Origin: Deltaproteobacteria bacterium
Lineage (GTDB): Bacteria; Myxococcota_A; UBA9042; PHBI01; JACKFB01
Direction: 5' to 3'
NCBI GenBank assembly: GCA_020632695.1
Contig: JACKFB010000001.1
Location: forward strand, 310,001-374,000
DNA length: 64,000 nt
Shown here piece by piece: positions 15,393 through 24,097 of the stretch. Each line of letters begins with the position of its first letter. Position 1 is the stretch's first letter. Under the pieces are notes generated by a model, which did no database searches, was not told the origin of the DNA, and was given only the letters and a program-made list of their open reading frames with translations. The position numbers and the translations under genes are program-made.

Positions 15393-18302
15393 ATGGGCGA
15401 GTCGCGTTGGGGGCTGGCTGGGGCTTTGACGGCTTGCCTGATGGTGGGTTGCGGTGGCGGGGCTGCGAGTCCGGAGGCGTTGACCGAGCGGCTCGGCGGA
15501 CACGTCTGGAGCTACGAGGAGTGGGTCCACTTCACGGCGGAGGACGACGCTTCGCAGGAGACCGACGCGCTGTGGCTGGACGTCGACGGCACCTACGAGC
15601 GCTACCTCGGGTTCGACCCCTACCAGACCGGGACCTGGAGCATCAGCGCGGACCGCGCGCTCGAGCTGGTCCCGGATGGCTCGCCCGGCGCGACGACGCT
15701 GCGCCTGCCCGTCACCGACTCGTCGAAGTCCAGCCTGACGCTCGAGATCCCGCCGCCCGCCGGCGCCGAAGGGGTCGTCCCGCCCAAGTCGCGCACCTAC
15801 GGCGCCTCGGAGACCTGCCCGCCCTATCTCTCGCGCATCGATGGTGCCTACGCTGGATATTTCCTCGACATCCACGAGCCCACCACGCAGTACGAGGGCT
15901 GGCAGGCCCTGGACTTCGACTCCGAGGGTGACCTCCACGTCATCGCTGGGCACTTCGACGTTCACCAGCGCGGCTTCTACGCGACCACCTTCGGCGCGCG
16001 CTGCGGGCTCACCCTCCATGGGTTCGCGCCTGAGACCGCCGCGGTCATGGAGATCGACGCCGCCGACCTGCTGCACGTCGCCTACGCCGAGGGCGTCGCC
16101 GTCAAGTACGCGACGCGGCCTGCGCGCGCCGCAGCCGACGTGCCCTTCACCGTCACCGAGGTCGGCACCAACACCGGCAGCGCGCCGACCTTGGCTCTGG
16201 CCATCGCCCCCGACGGCGCGGCCGCCATCGTGTCCTCGCGCGACGACCTGGGCTACACCGTCTACCAGAGCCGCGACCCCGCCGCCGCCAGCCCCGACTG
16301 GCAATTCGCGGCGCTGCCCATCTCCAAGGAGGCAGGAAACAACCTGCTCTTCGGCGTGTCGGCCGCCTACGACGCCGAGTCGCGCCTGCACGTGGCCGCC
16401 ACCAGCGAGGGCACCGTCATTACGGTGTTCCGCGACGACGAGGGTCAATGGACCGAGCTGCCGTTGCCGCCGATGCCGGTCGTGGGCTCGTTCTTCGAGG
16501 GGCCCAAGGCCTTCCGCATCGACGGCGCCGGCCGCTGGCATCTGGTCGCCGGCTCCATCGGGCAGCCCCCGAGCGGCTTCGGCCCCGGCGGTCCCGGCGC
16601 GCTGGTGTACGGCACCGGCACCGCCGACGACTTCACCTGGACCGTCGTCGGGGCGGGCGGTACGGCCAGCATCGACCTGGACGACCGAGGGCGGGTGCAT
16701 CTCGGTTCCTTCGACCGCATCTTCGGCGGGCTGCACACCATCATCGACGGCGACACGATCACGCGATTCCGCGCGCTGGGCCGCGAGGCGACGTTGGACC
16801 GCGACACGATGGCGGCCGGTCCCAAGGGGCGCGTCGGACTGGGCTCGGCTGCGGCGGTTCAGGTGTCGCTACCCCCTGACGAGCTGCCCGAGGCGACCAC
16901 CACGGTCCGGGTGCGCCTGACCGACGCCCAGGGCGCCCGCGTGGTCTTCCCCGAGCTGGGCCAGTCCTGCGCCGACGAGTGCAGCTTCGAGGTCACCACC
17001 GGGCGCTGGATTCGGTGGACCACGGAGACGCCAGCGGGCATCGCGCCCGTGCTGACCGGGGCCGACGCCTGCCGGGGCCGCGAACTGACAGGCGATTGCT
17101 GGCTCCTCGCCGCGCACTCGGGCTGCCCGGCCGGCGTGTGCCCGCCGGACCTGGACCTGCGCTTCGCCAGGTCCGATCTGGTCGCCTTCCACGACGTGGT
17201 GCCGGCCGCCGAGCAGAACGTCGGCTGGACGCCGGGCGGGCCCGGAGCCACCGCGGGCGGCGGGGTCGCGATGACGCTGGCGAGCAACGTCAGCTCGATC
17301 GGCTCGCGGGTGGTGCGCTGGTCGCCGGAGCTGACGCCGCGGGGCGTCGTGGCGTTCCCGGCTTGGGGCGGCGCGCGCACGGCGGTCTGGCGGGCGGACG
17401 GCGGCGCGGTGGTCTTCGGCGCGGCCGAGGCCGGCGCGACCATCGGCGCCGAGACTGGCTTCGCGGGCGAGCAGGTCGCGGTCGGGGTCGACGCGGCGGG
17501 CGCGGTGCAGTGGGTACACCGCGGCGCCGCGGCGGTCTTCCCCACGGGCCCGCCGGTGGTGGCCGGCGACGAGGTGGCGTTCTTTGGCGACGGGGCGGTC
17601 GTGCGGCTGCGGGCTGACGGCACGCCGCGCTTCAGCACGCCGCTGCCGGGGCCGGGGGACCGCGTGGACGCCTCGCTGGTCGCGGACGGCGAGCGCGTGC
17701 ATGTGCTGGGGCCGCTGAGCGAGCTGGCCTCGCAGTCGCTGGCGTGGTCGACGCGCTGGACGCGGCTGGGGCCGACGGGCGCGGTCGAGGACGAGCGCGA
17801 CATCCCGGGCTGGGTGCTGGGCGCTGCGCGAGACGGGCAGGGGCGCCTCGTGATGGCGCTGGCGCTCCGTGGCGGGCAGCCCTGGGACGGCGTGACGGTG
17901 CCGACCGACGCGCTGGCGCTGGCCACCTACGCGGCGGATGGCACGCCGGTCGCGCTGGGCGCTCCGGACTCGCGGCACTTCGCGGCGGCGGGCGACTTCT
18001 CCGGCTGGGCGCCGCTGGCGGCTGGCGTCGCGCTGCGAGACGACGGCTCCTTGGTCGTGGCCGAGGAGATCAGGCCCCGCGTGACGGCGGTGTTCGAGTT
18101 CAAGCCCGACGAGGTGGCTTGGAGCGTACAGCTTGGCGCGCAGGCGGCCTTCGGCGGCTCGGCTCGGCCCTTCGCGCCCACGGGCTTCGTGCGCGCAGGC
18201 CCGCACCTGCTGTTGGGAGGCCAAGCCCAGGGCAGCTTCGAGTACGGCGCCGTCTCGGCGAGCTTTCAGTCCCTGACGCCCACGATGGTCGAGCTTCCCT
18301 GA
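15393..18302 (+). CDS. Large lipoprotein with propeller-like repeats, function unknown
   Basis: A 969-residue protein. The start at 15393 gives a short signal peptide with lipobox LMVGC and CAGGGGG upstream. Residues 30-130 form a small domain (RLGGHVWSYEEWVHFTAEDD...GTWSISADRALELVP) reminiscent of lipocalin-like extracytoplasmic domains. The rest contains repeated beta segments such as GWQALDFDSEGDLHVIAGHF, EIDAADLLHVAYAEG, DAESRLHVAATSEG and IDGAGRWHLVAGS, followed by QQ-type repeats near the C-terminus (VDAAGAVQWVHRGAAAVFPTG). A middle module has paired cysteines (SCADECSFEVTTGRWIRW, CPAGVCPPD). This looks like one or two beta-propellers on an outer-membrane lipid anchor. No catalytic motif was recognised. 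Confidence 0.78.
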   Translation: MGESRWGLAGALTACLMVGCGGGAASPEALTERLGGHVWSYEEWVHFTAEDDASQETDALWLDVDGTYERYLGFDPYQTGTWSISADRALELVPDGSPGATTLRLPVTDSSKSSLTLEIPPPAGAEGVVPPKSRTYGASETCPPYLSRIDGAYAGYFLDIHEPTTQYEGWQALDFDSEGDLHVIAGHFDVHQRGFYATTFGARCGLTLHGFAPETAAVMEIDAADLLHVAYAEGVAVKYATRPARAAADVPFTVTEVGTNTGSAPTLALAIAPDGAAAIVSSRDDLGYTVYQSRDPAAASPDWQFAALPISKEAGNNLLFGVSAAYDAESRLHVAATSEGTVITVFRDDEGQWTELPLPPMPVVGSFFEGPKAFRIDGAGRWHLVAGSIGQPPSGFGPGGPGALVYGTGTADDFTWTVVGAGGTASIDLDDRGRVHLGSFDRIFGGLHTIIDGDTITRFRALGREATLDRDTMAAGPKGRVGLGSAAAVQVSLPPDELPEATTTVRVRLTDAQGARVVFPELGQSCADECSFEVTTGRWIRWTTETPAGIAPVLTGADACRGRELTGDCWLLAAHSGCPAGVCPPDLDLRFARSDLVAFHDVVPAAEQNVGWTPGGPGATAGGGVAMTLASNVSSIGSRVVRWSPELTPRGVVAFPAWGGARTAVWRADGGAVVFGAAEAGATIGAETGFAGEQVAVGVDAAGAVQWVHRGAAAVFPTGPPVVAGDEVAFFGDGAVVRLRADGTPRFSTPLPGPGDRVDASLVADGERVHVLGPLSELASQSLAWSTRWTRLGPTGAVEDERDIPGWVLGAARDGQGRLVMALALRGGQPWDGVTVPTDALALATYAADGTPVALGAPDSRHFAAAGDFSGWAPLAAGVALRDDGSLVVAEEIRPRVTAVFEFKPDEVAWSVQLGAQAAFGGSARPFAPTGFVRAGPHLLLGGQAQGSFEYGAVSASFQSLTPTMVELP

Positions 18303-18333
18303 AGGCCCGGGCCTCGGCCCCGGAAGCCAGCCG

Positions 18334-18480
18334 TCACAGCCGAGCGGCGCCCACCGACGCTTGCAGCTCGAGGAAGGCGTCGATGAGGGGCTGTGTCCAG
18401 TCGCTCTCGGCGACCGGATTGGGGACGATGACGCGGACCTGCCAGTCGCGGCCCACCTGCTCGTCGAGGACGGGGCGAAG
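18334..18480 (-). pseudogene. Possible gene remnant or small protein tail
   Basis: The minus strand reads LRPVLDEQVGRDWQVRVIV then PNPVAESDWTQPLIDAFLE and ends at a stop at 18334. The composition is that of a folded protein and not of a shadow frame. Upstream the frame continues only into a low-quality stretch to a TTG without a spaced ribosome site, in the promoter region of the next gene. It may be the 3' end of a decayed gene, or chance. I cannot assign a family. Confidence 0.25.
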
Positions 18481-18593
18481 GTGCGAGCTGGCTCGTGCCG
18501 GCGTCGGCCCCTCCTCGGCGGTTGCAGTGCGGCTCGCGGCGAGCGATACAGGGTGCGCCTTCTGGCACAACCCACCTGCCCAGGAGTCTCGCC

Positions 18594-19376
18594 ATGCTGC
18601 GCGTGATGACCTTCGCGTCCCTGCTTTCCTGCGTCCTGCTGCCTGCGGTCGCCTTCGCCGAGACGCCCGCCGAGAAGGGGCGTCGCATCTCCGCCGAGGC
18701 CGAGAAGGCCGGGGACGGCTTCAAGAGCGAGTCCTCGCTCATGACCATGATCCTGATCAACGCCCAGGGCGACCGGGTCGAGCGGAAGATGCGCTCCCGC
18801 ACCATGGAGGTCGACGGCGACGGCGACCGGGCCATCATCACCTTCGAGTGGCCCGCCGACGTGAAGGGCACGAAGCTGCTGACCTGGAGCCACAAGAAGG
18901 ACGAGGACGACCAGTGGCTCTTCCTGCCCTCGCTCAAGCGGGTCAAGCGCATCAGCTCGCGCAACCGCTCGGGCTCGTTCATGGGCAGCGAGTTCGCCTA
19001 CGAGGACCTGGGCAGCCAGGAGCTCGACAAGTACACCGACTACAAGTGGCTGCGGCAGGAGACCGTCGACGGCCGTCCGGTCGAGGTCATCGAGCGCGTG
19101 CCGACGGACCGGCGCTCCGGCTACAGCCGGCAGATCGTCTGGATGGACACCGGCTACCAGTGGCCGGTGAAGATCGAGTTCTACGACCGCAAGAACGAGC
19201 TGCTCAAGACGATGACCTTCTCGGGCTGGAAGCAGTTCGGTCGCTACTGGCGCGCCGGCGGCATCAAGGTGGAGAACCACCAGACCAAGAAGTCCAGCGA
19301 GCTGTCCTGGGAGGACCGCAAGCTCGGCGTCGACGTGTCCGCGTCCGAGTTCGAGAGCGCCAACCTCGACGAGTAG
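18594..19376 (+). CDS. LolA-like outer-membrane lipoprotein-sorting family protein
   Basis: A 260-residue periplasmic protein with signal peptide MLRVMTFASLLSCVLLPAVAFA and CAGGAG 8 bases before the ATG. The mature sequence matches the LolA-like family found beside MMPL/RND exporters: SSLMTMILINAQGDRVERKMRSR, KGTKLLTW, DDQWLFLPSLKRVKRISS, SFMGSEFAYEDLG, RQIVWMDTGYQWPVKIEFYDR. The family fold is a half-barrel that carries a lipid. It is the first gene of a tight operon with a barrel protein (10 bp downstream) and an MMPL transporter. I infer that it ferries a lipid or lipoprotein handled by that transporter. Confidence 0.9.
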   Translation: MLRVMTFASLLSCVLLPAVAFAETPAEKGRRISAEAEKAGDGFKSESSLMTMILINAQGDRVERKMRSRTMEVDGDGDRAIITFEWPADVKGTKLLTWSHKKDEDDQWLFLPSLKRVKRISSRNRSGSFMGSEFAYEDLGSQELDKYTDYKWLRQETVDGRPVEVIERVPTDRRSGYSRQIVWMDTGYQWPVKIEFYDRKNELLKTMTFSGWKQFGRYWRAGGIKVENHQTKKSSELSWEDRKLGVDVSASEFESANLDE

Positions 19377-19386
19377 GGCCCCTGAC

Positions 19387-20712
19387 GTGCGAGCGCTCCT
19401 CTTGATGCTCGCGCTGGCGCTGGTCTCTCCGGCCGCGCTGGCGAAGACCCGCAGCCGCGGCAGCGTCGGCCTGGAGGGGCGCGCCTTCTGGGGCTTCTGG
19501 GAGAACGACCGCCCCACCGAGGACCTGGGCCTGGCCCTGGAGGCGCGCGTCGAGCTGGCCTGGGACGAGGACATCTGGAGCGCCCGTGCCCGCGTGTTCG
19601 GGCGGGTGGGCGCCCTGGACCTGGACCGCAGCATCCTGGCGCCCGAGGAGCTCTACCTGGGGATCAGCACCGACCGGGTGCGGGTGCGCGTCGGCGCCCT
19701 GCTCTTCAACTGGAGCGCCACCGAGGCCTTCCACCCGGCCGACGTGCTCAACAGCCGCAACTTCGACTCGAACCTCGAGAACGCCGAGAAGCTGGGCGAG
19801 CCGATGGCCTGGCTCGAGGGGCACCTCTGGGAGGGCGCCCGCTTCGAAGCCATGTTCATGCCGGCCCGCATCGACCCGCGCCTGCCCGGCCCGCGCTCGC
19901 GCCTGGCCTTCATCCCGAGCAGCTTCGACCTGGGCGGCACGCCGGTCGCGCTGACCCTGGGCGACCCCCTCTGGACCGACCGCGACGGCCACGTCGGTAG
20001 CGGCCACTTCGCCCCGCAGTGGGGCGCCCGCATCAGCCAGGTCGTCGGCGACGCCGACATCTCGCTGCAGGCCGTGCGCCACTCCGATCGCAGCCAGCCC
20101 GTGTTCGTCGCCACCGACGACGCGCTGCGCCAGCTCGGCAGCACCGGCAGCCTGGAGCTGCGCCCGCTCTACAGTTTCGTCACCCACGTCGGTCTCACCT
20201 ACACCCAGGTCGTCGGCGACTGGGTGCTCAAGCTCGAGGCGGCGTACCGCCACTTCCGGCGCACCGACACCACGGGCCTCGCCCGCACCGGCATCTTCCC
20301 CCTGCAGCAGCGCGACCACCTCGAGATCGCCGGCGGCCTCGAGTACGGCTGGCTCTGGCCCGGCACCGACGCCGAGGGGACGCTCCTGCTCGAGGGTCAG
20401 GGCTACGTCTACCCCGACGGCCGTGGCGACCAGTTCGAGTCGCCCTTCGAGAGCGACATCCTCATCGGCTACCGCCACGCCTTCAACGACCTGGCCGGCC
20501 GCGAGCTGCTCTTCACCCTCATCACCGACGTCACGACCGGCCCCGAGCTGCTCATCAACCTCTCGTATTCGCAGCGTATCTCCGACGTCTGGTCCATCGC
20601 CGCCGCGCTCCGCGTGGCCCACGCGCCGGCCCCCGCGGGCGCCATCCCCGAGGGCCTCCAGGTGCTCGACGGCGACCACCAGCTCCGCCTCACCCTCACC
20701 CGGCACTTCTAG
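19387..20712 (+). CDS. Outer-membrane beta-barrel protein of the exporter operon
   Basis: A 441-residue protein with GTG start and signal MRALLLMLALALVSPAALA. The mature part is a series of amphipathic beta strands with alternating hydrophobic residues (SVGLEGRAFWGFWEN, LALEARVELAWDEDIWSARARVFGRVG, VRVRVGALLFNWSATEAFHPAD, LYSFVTHVGLTYTQVVGDWVLKLEAAYRHFRR) and a terminal LRLTLTRHF. The closing aromatic residue fits recognition by the BAM complex. The F.P.DVLN..N segment is seen in DUF1302/alginate-export-like barrels that sit in operons with MMPL transporters and LolA-like proteins. Its place between those two genes supports an outer-membrane channel or receptor role in the same pathway; the substrate is unknown. 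Confidence 0.85.
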   Translation: MRALLLMLALALVSPAALAKTRSRGSVGLEGRAFWGFWENDRPTEDLGLALEARVELAWDEDIWSARARVFGRVGALDLDRSILAPEELYLGISTDRVRVRVGALLFNWSATEAFHPADVLNSRNFDSNLENAEKLGEPMAWLEGHLWEGARFEAMFMPARIDPRLPGPRSRLAFIPSSFDLGGTPVALTLGDPLWTDRDGHVGSGHFAPQWGARISQVVGDADISLQAVRHSDRSQPVFVATDDALRQLGSTGSLELRPLYSFVTHVGLTYTQVVGDWVLKLEAAYRHFRRTDTTGLARTGIFPLQQRDHLEIAGGLEYGWLWPGTDAEGTLLLEGQGYVYPDGRGDQFESPFESDILIGYRHAFNDLAGRELLFTLITDVTTGPELLINLSYSQRISDVWSIAAALRVAHAPAPAGAIPEGLQVLDGDHQLRLTLTRHF

Positions 20713-20721
20713 GAGAGATCC

Positions 20722-23172
20722 GTGACCGACGCCCATCCGCCCGCCTCCGGCATCAAAGGCCGCGTCGTCGGCTTCATCATCGGCCACCCCTGGGTGTCCC
20801 TGCTGCTGGGCCTCGCCTGCTTCGGCGCGCTGATCCCCGGCGCCGCGCGGCTGGCCCCCGACTTCACCTACCGCGTCTGGTTCAACGACGACGACCCGCT
20901 CATCGTCGAGTTCGACGCCTTCGAGCGCCGCTTCGGCAACGACGAGGCCGCCATCGTCGCCGTCCACAGCCCCTCGGGCATCTTCGACGCCGACTCGGCC
21001 GCGCTGCTCTTCAAGCTCACCGAGCGCCTGTGGCGCGTGCCCGAGGTCATCCGCGTCGACTCGCTGGCCAACTACAACTGGGTGCACGCCGAGGGCGACG
21101 ACATGCTCGTGGAGCCCATCCTGCCGGAGGACGCGCTCCTGGATCTGGCCGACGCCAGCGCCGCCAAGGAGGGCACGGCCCCCGCCGCCGCCCTCACCCA
21201 GGCCCTGGCCGAGCTGGACCCCGCCGACCGTGAGGAGCTGGATACGGCGCTGGCCGAGCGCAAGACCGTGGCGCTGAACCACGAGACGCTGCCTCGCTAC
21301 CTCATCAGCCCCGACGGCAACACCGCCATCCTGCTCGCCTCGCTGAAGCCCGCCATCGAAGGCGGCAGCGACTACGAGGACGTGGTCCTGGGTATCCGTG
21401 AGATCTTCAAGGACTACGAGGGCTTCTCCGACCACAGCTTCTACCAGATCGGCGCCCCGGCCATCAGCTTCGAGTTCAAGGACGCCAGCGAGCGCGACCT
21501 GTCGACGCTGCTCCCGCTGGTCTTCGGCTTCGCCATCCTGTGTCTGCTCGTCGCCTTCCGGCGCGTCAGCGGCATCGTGCTGCCGCTGGTCGTCACCTTC
21601 CTGAGCGTCGGCGCGGCCATGGCGATCGGCGGCTGGCTCGGCTACTCCATCAACAACCTCACCTCCATCGTCCCGCAGATCCTGCTGGCCATCGCCCTGG
21701 CCGACTCGATCCACATCCTCTCCAACTTCTTCCGGGCGCTGCAGAAGGGCGCCGACCGCAAGACCGCCGCCCGGCACACCCTCGAGAAGAACTTCCTGCC
21801 CACCATCCTGACCAGCGTGTCGACCGCCATCGGCTTCTTCTCGTTCTCGACCGCCGCGGTGGTCCCCATCTCGATGCTGGGCACCATGACCGGGCTCGGG
21901 ACCCTCTTCGCGTGGTTCTTCACCTACACGGTGCTGGGCTCGCTCATCGTCATCCTGCCCATCGAGGCCCGCGGCGCCGTCACCGGCGAGCATCTGGGCG
22001 GCGTCACTCCCCGCGGTATCGCCTGGGCCGACCGCCTGGATCGCCTGCACCGCCCCATCCTGGTCGGCGCCGGCCTGGTCGCCATCCTGACCGCCGTGCT
22101 GGCCGCCCGCACCACCGTCAACAGCGACCCCTTCGAGTACTTCCCCGAGGAGTCCGACCTCAACGTGGCCGCCGACTTCCTCGAGGCCAACGTCGGCGGG
22201 GCCATCCCGGTCGAGATGGCCATCGAGTCCGGCGCCGACGAGGGCATCAAGGACCCCGACTTCATGCGCCGGGTCGAGGCCTTCCAGACCTGGGTCGAGC
22301 ACAAGCCCTACGTCACCAACGCCGTCTCGCTGGTCGACATCCTCAAGGCCACCAACCGCTCGCTGCACGCCGAGGCCGCCGACCAGTACCGCCTGCCCGA
22401 CAGCCGCAGCGCGATCGCCGAGCAGTACCTCCTCTACACGATGAGCCTGCCCCAGGGCATGGACCTCAACGACCGCGTCACCATCGCCAACGACGCCCTG
22501 CGCGTCACCACCAACTGGGACATCCACGACTCCAACCGCATGATCTCCGAGGTCGAGCAGCTCAAGCGCGACGCCAAGGAGCGCTTCGGCCTCGACGTCG
22601 TCATCACCGGAAAGTCCCAGCTCTGGCAGCGCATGAACCCGGCCGTCGTGCGCTCCTTCGTCGTCTCCATCTCGGTCGCGCTGGTGCTGATGACCCTGCT
22701 GATGATCCTCGTCTTCGGCTCGGTCGGCCTGGGCCTGCTCGCCATGGTCCCGAACGGGCTGCCTCTCATCATCGGCGGCGCGTTCCTGGCCGCCGTCGGC
22801 AAGCCGCTCGACGTGGGCACGGTCATCGTCTTCAGCGTCTGCCTGGGCATCGCCGTCGACGACACCATCCACTTCCTCGCCAACTTCAACGCCCTCACGA
22901 AGCAGGGCTGCAGCGCTCACGACGCCATCGCGCGCATCTACAGCAACACGATGCCCGCGCTGGTGACCACGACGGTGGTGCTGGTGGCGGCCTTCGGCAT
23001 CTTCGCCTTCGCCTCCTTCGTCCCCAACATCTACTTCGGCGTGATGGTGGCCTTCATCCTGTCGGTGGCCCTGGTCGCCGACGCCTTCCTGCTCCCCGCG
23101 CTGCTCATCTGGCGCGCCCGCCGCCAGCAGCCCGAGGCGCCGGCCATGGCCTCGCCCGCGCCGGCCGCCTGA
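20722..23172 (+). CDS. MMPL/RND-superfamily transporter
   Basis: An 816-residue inner-membrane protein, GTG start with GGAGAG upstream. It has the duplicated RND layout: a first helix (VSLLLGLACFGALIPGAARL), a periplasmic loop, then helices 2-6 (LLPLVFGFAILCLLVAF...LVVTFLSVGAAMAIG...ILLAIALADSIHILSNFFRA), and a second half repeating this pattern (VALVLMTLLMILVFG...TVIVFSVCLGIAVDDTIHFLANFNA...LVTTTVVLVAAFGIFAF). The DS.H and DD.IHF signatures are typical of MMPL/HpnN-type lipid transporters. MMPL proteins export lipids or hydrophobic molecules using the proton gradient. Last gene of the operon; its 3' end is 10 bp from a convergent gene. Confidence 0.93.
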   Translation: MTDAHPPASGIKGRVVGFIIGHPWVSLLLGLACFGALIPGAARLAPDFTYRVWFNDDDPLIVEFDAFERRFGNDEAAIVAVHSPSGIFDADSAALLFKLTERLWRVPEVIRVDSLANYNWVHAEGDDMLVEPILPEDALLDLADASAAKEGTAPAAALTQALAELDPADREELDTALAERKTVALNHETLPRYLISPDGNTAILLASLKPAIEGGSDYEDVVLGIREIFKDYEGFSDHSFYQIGAPAISFEFKDASERDLSTLLPLVFGFAILCLLVAFRRVSGIVLPLVVTFLSVGAAMAIGGWLGYSINNLTSIVPQILLAIALADSIHILSNFFRALQKGADRKTAARHTLEKNFLPTILTSVSTAIGFFSFSTAAVVPISMLGTMTGLGTLFAWFFTYTVLGSLIVILPIEARGAVTGEHLGGVTPRGIAWADRLDRLHRPILVGAGLVAILTAVLAARTTVNSDPFEYFPEESDLNVAADFLEANVGGAIPVEMAIESGADEGIKDPDFMRRVEAFQTWVEHKPYVTNAVSLVDILKATNRSLHAEAADQYRLPDSRSAIAEQYLLYTMSLPQGMDLNDRVTIANDALRVTTNWDIHDSNRMISEVEQLKRDAKERFGLDVVITGKSQLWQRMNPAVVRSFVVSISVALVLMTLLMILVFGSVGLGLLAMVPNGLPLIIGGAFLAAVGKPLDVGTVIVFSVCLGIAVDDTIHFLANFNALTKQGCSAHDAIARIYSNTMPALVTTTVVLVAAFGIFAFASFVPNIYFGVMVAFILSVALVADAFLLPALLIWRARRQQPEAPAMASPAPAA

Positions 23173-23182
23173 GCGCTGGGGT

Positions 23183-24097
23183 TCACCGGGCCGGCCACGC
23201 CGCGACGCGCGCGGTCCACAGCGCGCCGCCGGCGTCGAAGGCGACCGAGCGACCGTCGGGCGACAGCGCCGGGTGGTCGGCCATGGGTGGCGCGCCGTCC
23301 AGCCCGAGGATGCGCGGCGGCTCGGCGTCCAGCTCGGTGATGTGCATGCTGCGCGTCAGCACGCGCTCGCCGTCGTCGGTCTCCCGCACGAAGGCCACGC
23401 GCGCCCCGTCGCTGGAGAACACCGGGCTGCGTCCCGGCCCCAGCGCCGCGCCCGCGCCCGTCTGGAGGTCGACGACGTGCAGCCCCGAGCTGAGCCCCAG
23501 GAACACCACCCGCCGCCCGTCGGGGGAGCGCGCCGCGCAACAGTAGCGGTCTCCCTCGGGCGAGAGGCGCCGCAGCCTCCGGCCGTCGCGCAGCCACACC
23601 TGGTCGTCCTGGAGCAGCACCCAGCTCCCCGGCGTCGGGTTCTGCGGCGGTGCCAGCGCCCGACCCTCGAGGTCCACGGCCGCCATCGGCACGTCGCTGC
23701 TGCGCTGCCCCGGCACCCGCCACGCCAGCGCGTCGCTGGACTGCCACAGGGGCGCGTATCCGCAGGCCGGCGCCTCGACCAGCGTGCGCGCCGCGCCGCC
23801 GCGGGAGGGGACCACCGCCAGCCGATCCAGTCCCGGCCTCGTGAACGCCAGGGTCGCGCCGTCCGGCGACCAGAGCGGCGCCGAGGCATCGCCAGCCTCG
23901 GTGACCCGAGCGAGCTCGACCAACGACACGACCTGCGTCGCCTCCAGGGCGCGCAGCTCCGGGGCGGGCCGGTCGTCGCGCCCACCGGTCGCGACCTGCA
24001 GCGCCCCCGCGCGCGTGCCGGGTGCGTCGGCGGCCCCCGGACCGCACGCGGCCAGCAGACCCGCCACGAGCGCCACGTGCCCGCGTCGCCTGCGCAC
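23183..24097 (-). CDS. Candidate internal start: separate PD40-propeller lipoprotein
   Basis: Within the amidase frame, GTG at 24097 would begin a 304-residue protein (MRRRRGHVALVAGLLAACG) with an ideal short lipoprotein signal. The Arg cluster of the upstream MYXO-CTERM-like tail would double as the n-region of this signal. The rest is a PD40 propeller. No strong ribosome site is visible. It is listed as an alternative product of the same DNA; the two readings are not mutually exclusive. Confidence 0.4.
   Translation of the reverse strand: MRRRRGHVALVAGLLAACGPGAADAPGTRAGALQVATGGRDDRPAPELRALEATQVVSLVELARVTEAGDASAPLWSPDGATLAFTRPGLDRLAVVPSRGGAARTLVEAPACGYAPLWQSSDALAWRVPGQRSSDVPMAAVDLEGRALAPPQNPTPGSWVLLQDDQVWLRDGRRLRRLSPEGDRYCCAARSPDGRRVVFLGLSSGLHVVDLQTGAGAALGPGRSPVFSSDGARVAFVRETDDGERVLTRSMHITELDAEPPRILGLDGAPPMADHPALSPDGRSVAFDAGGALWTARVAAWPAR

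Noticed and set aside
19264..22920. 1218-codon minus-strand frame over the exporter operon
   Set aside because: Asp/Glu/Gly/Val-rich antisense shadow with no ribosome site; the plus-strand genes have signal peptides and family motifs.
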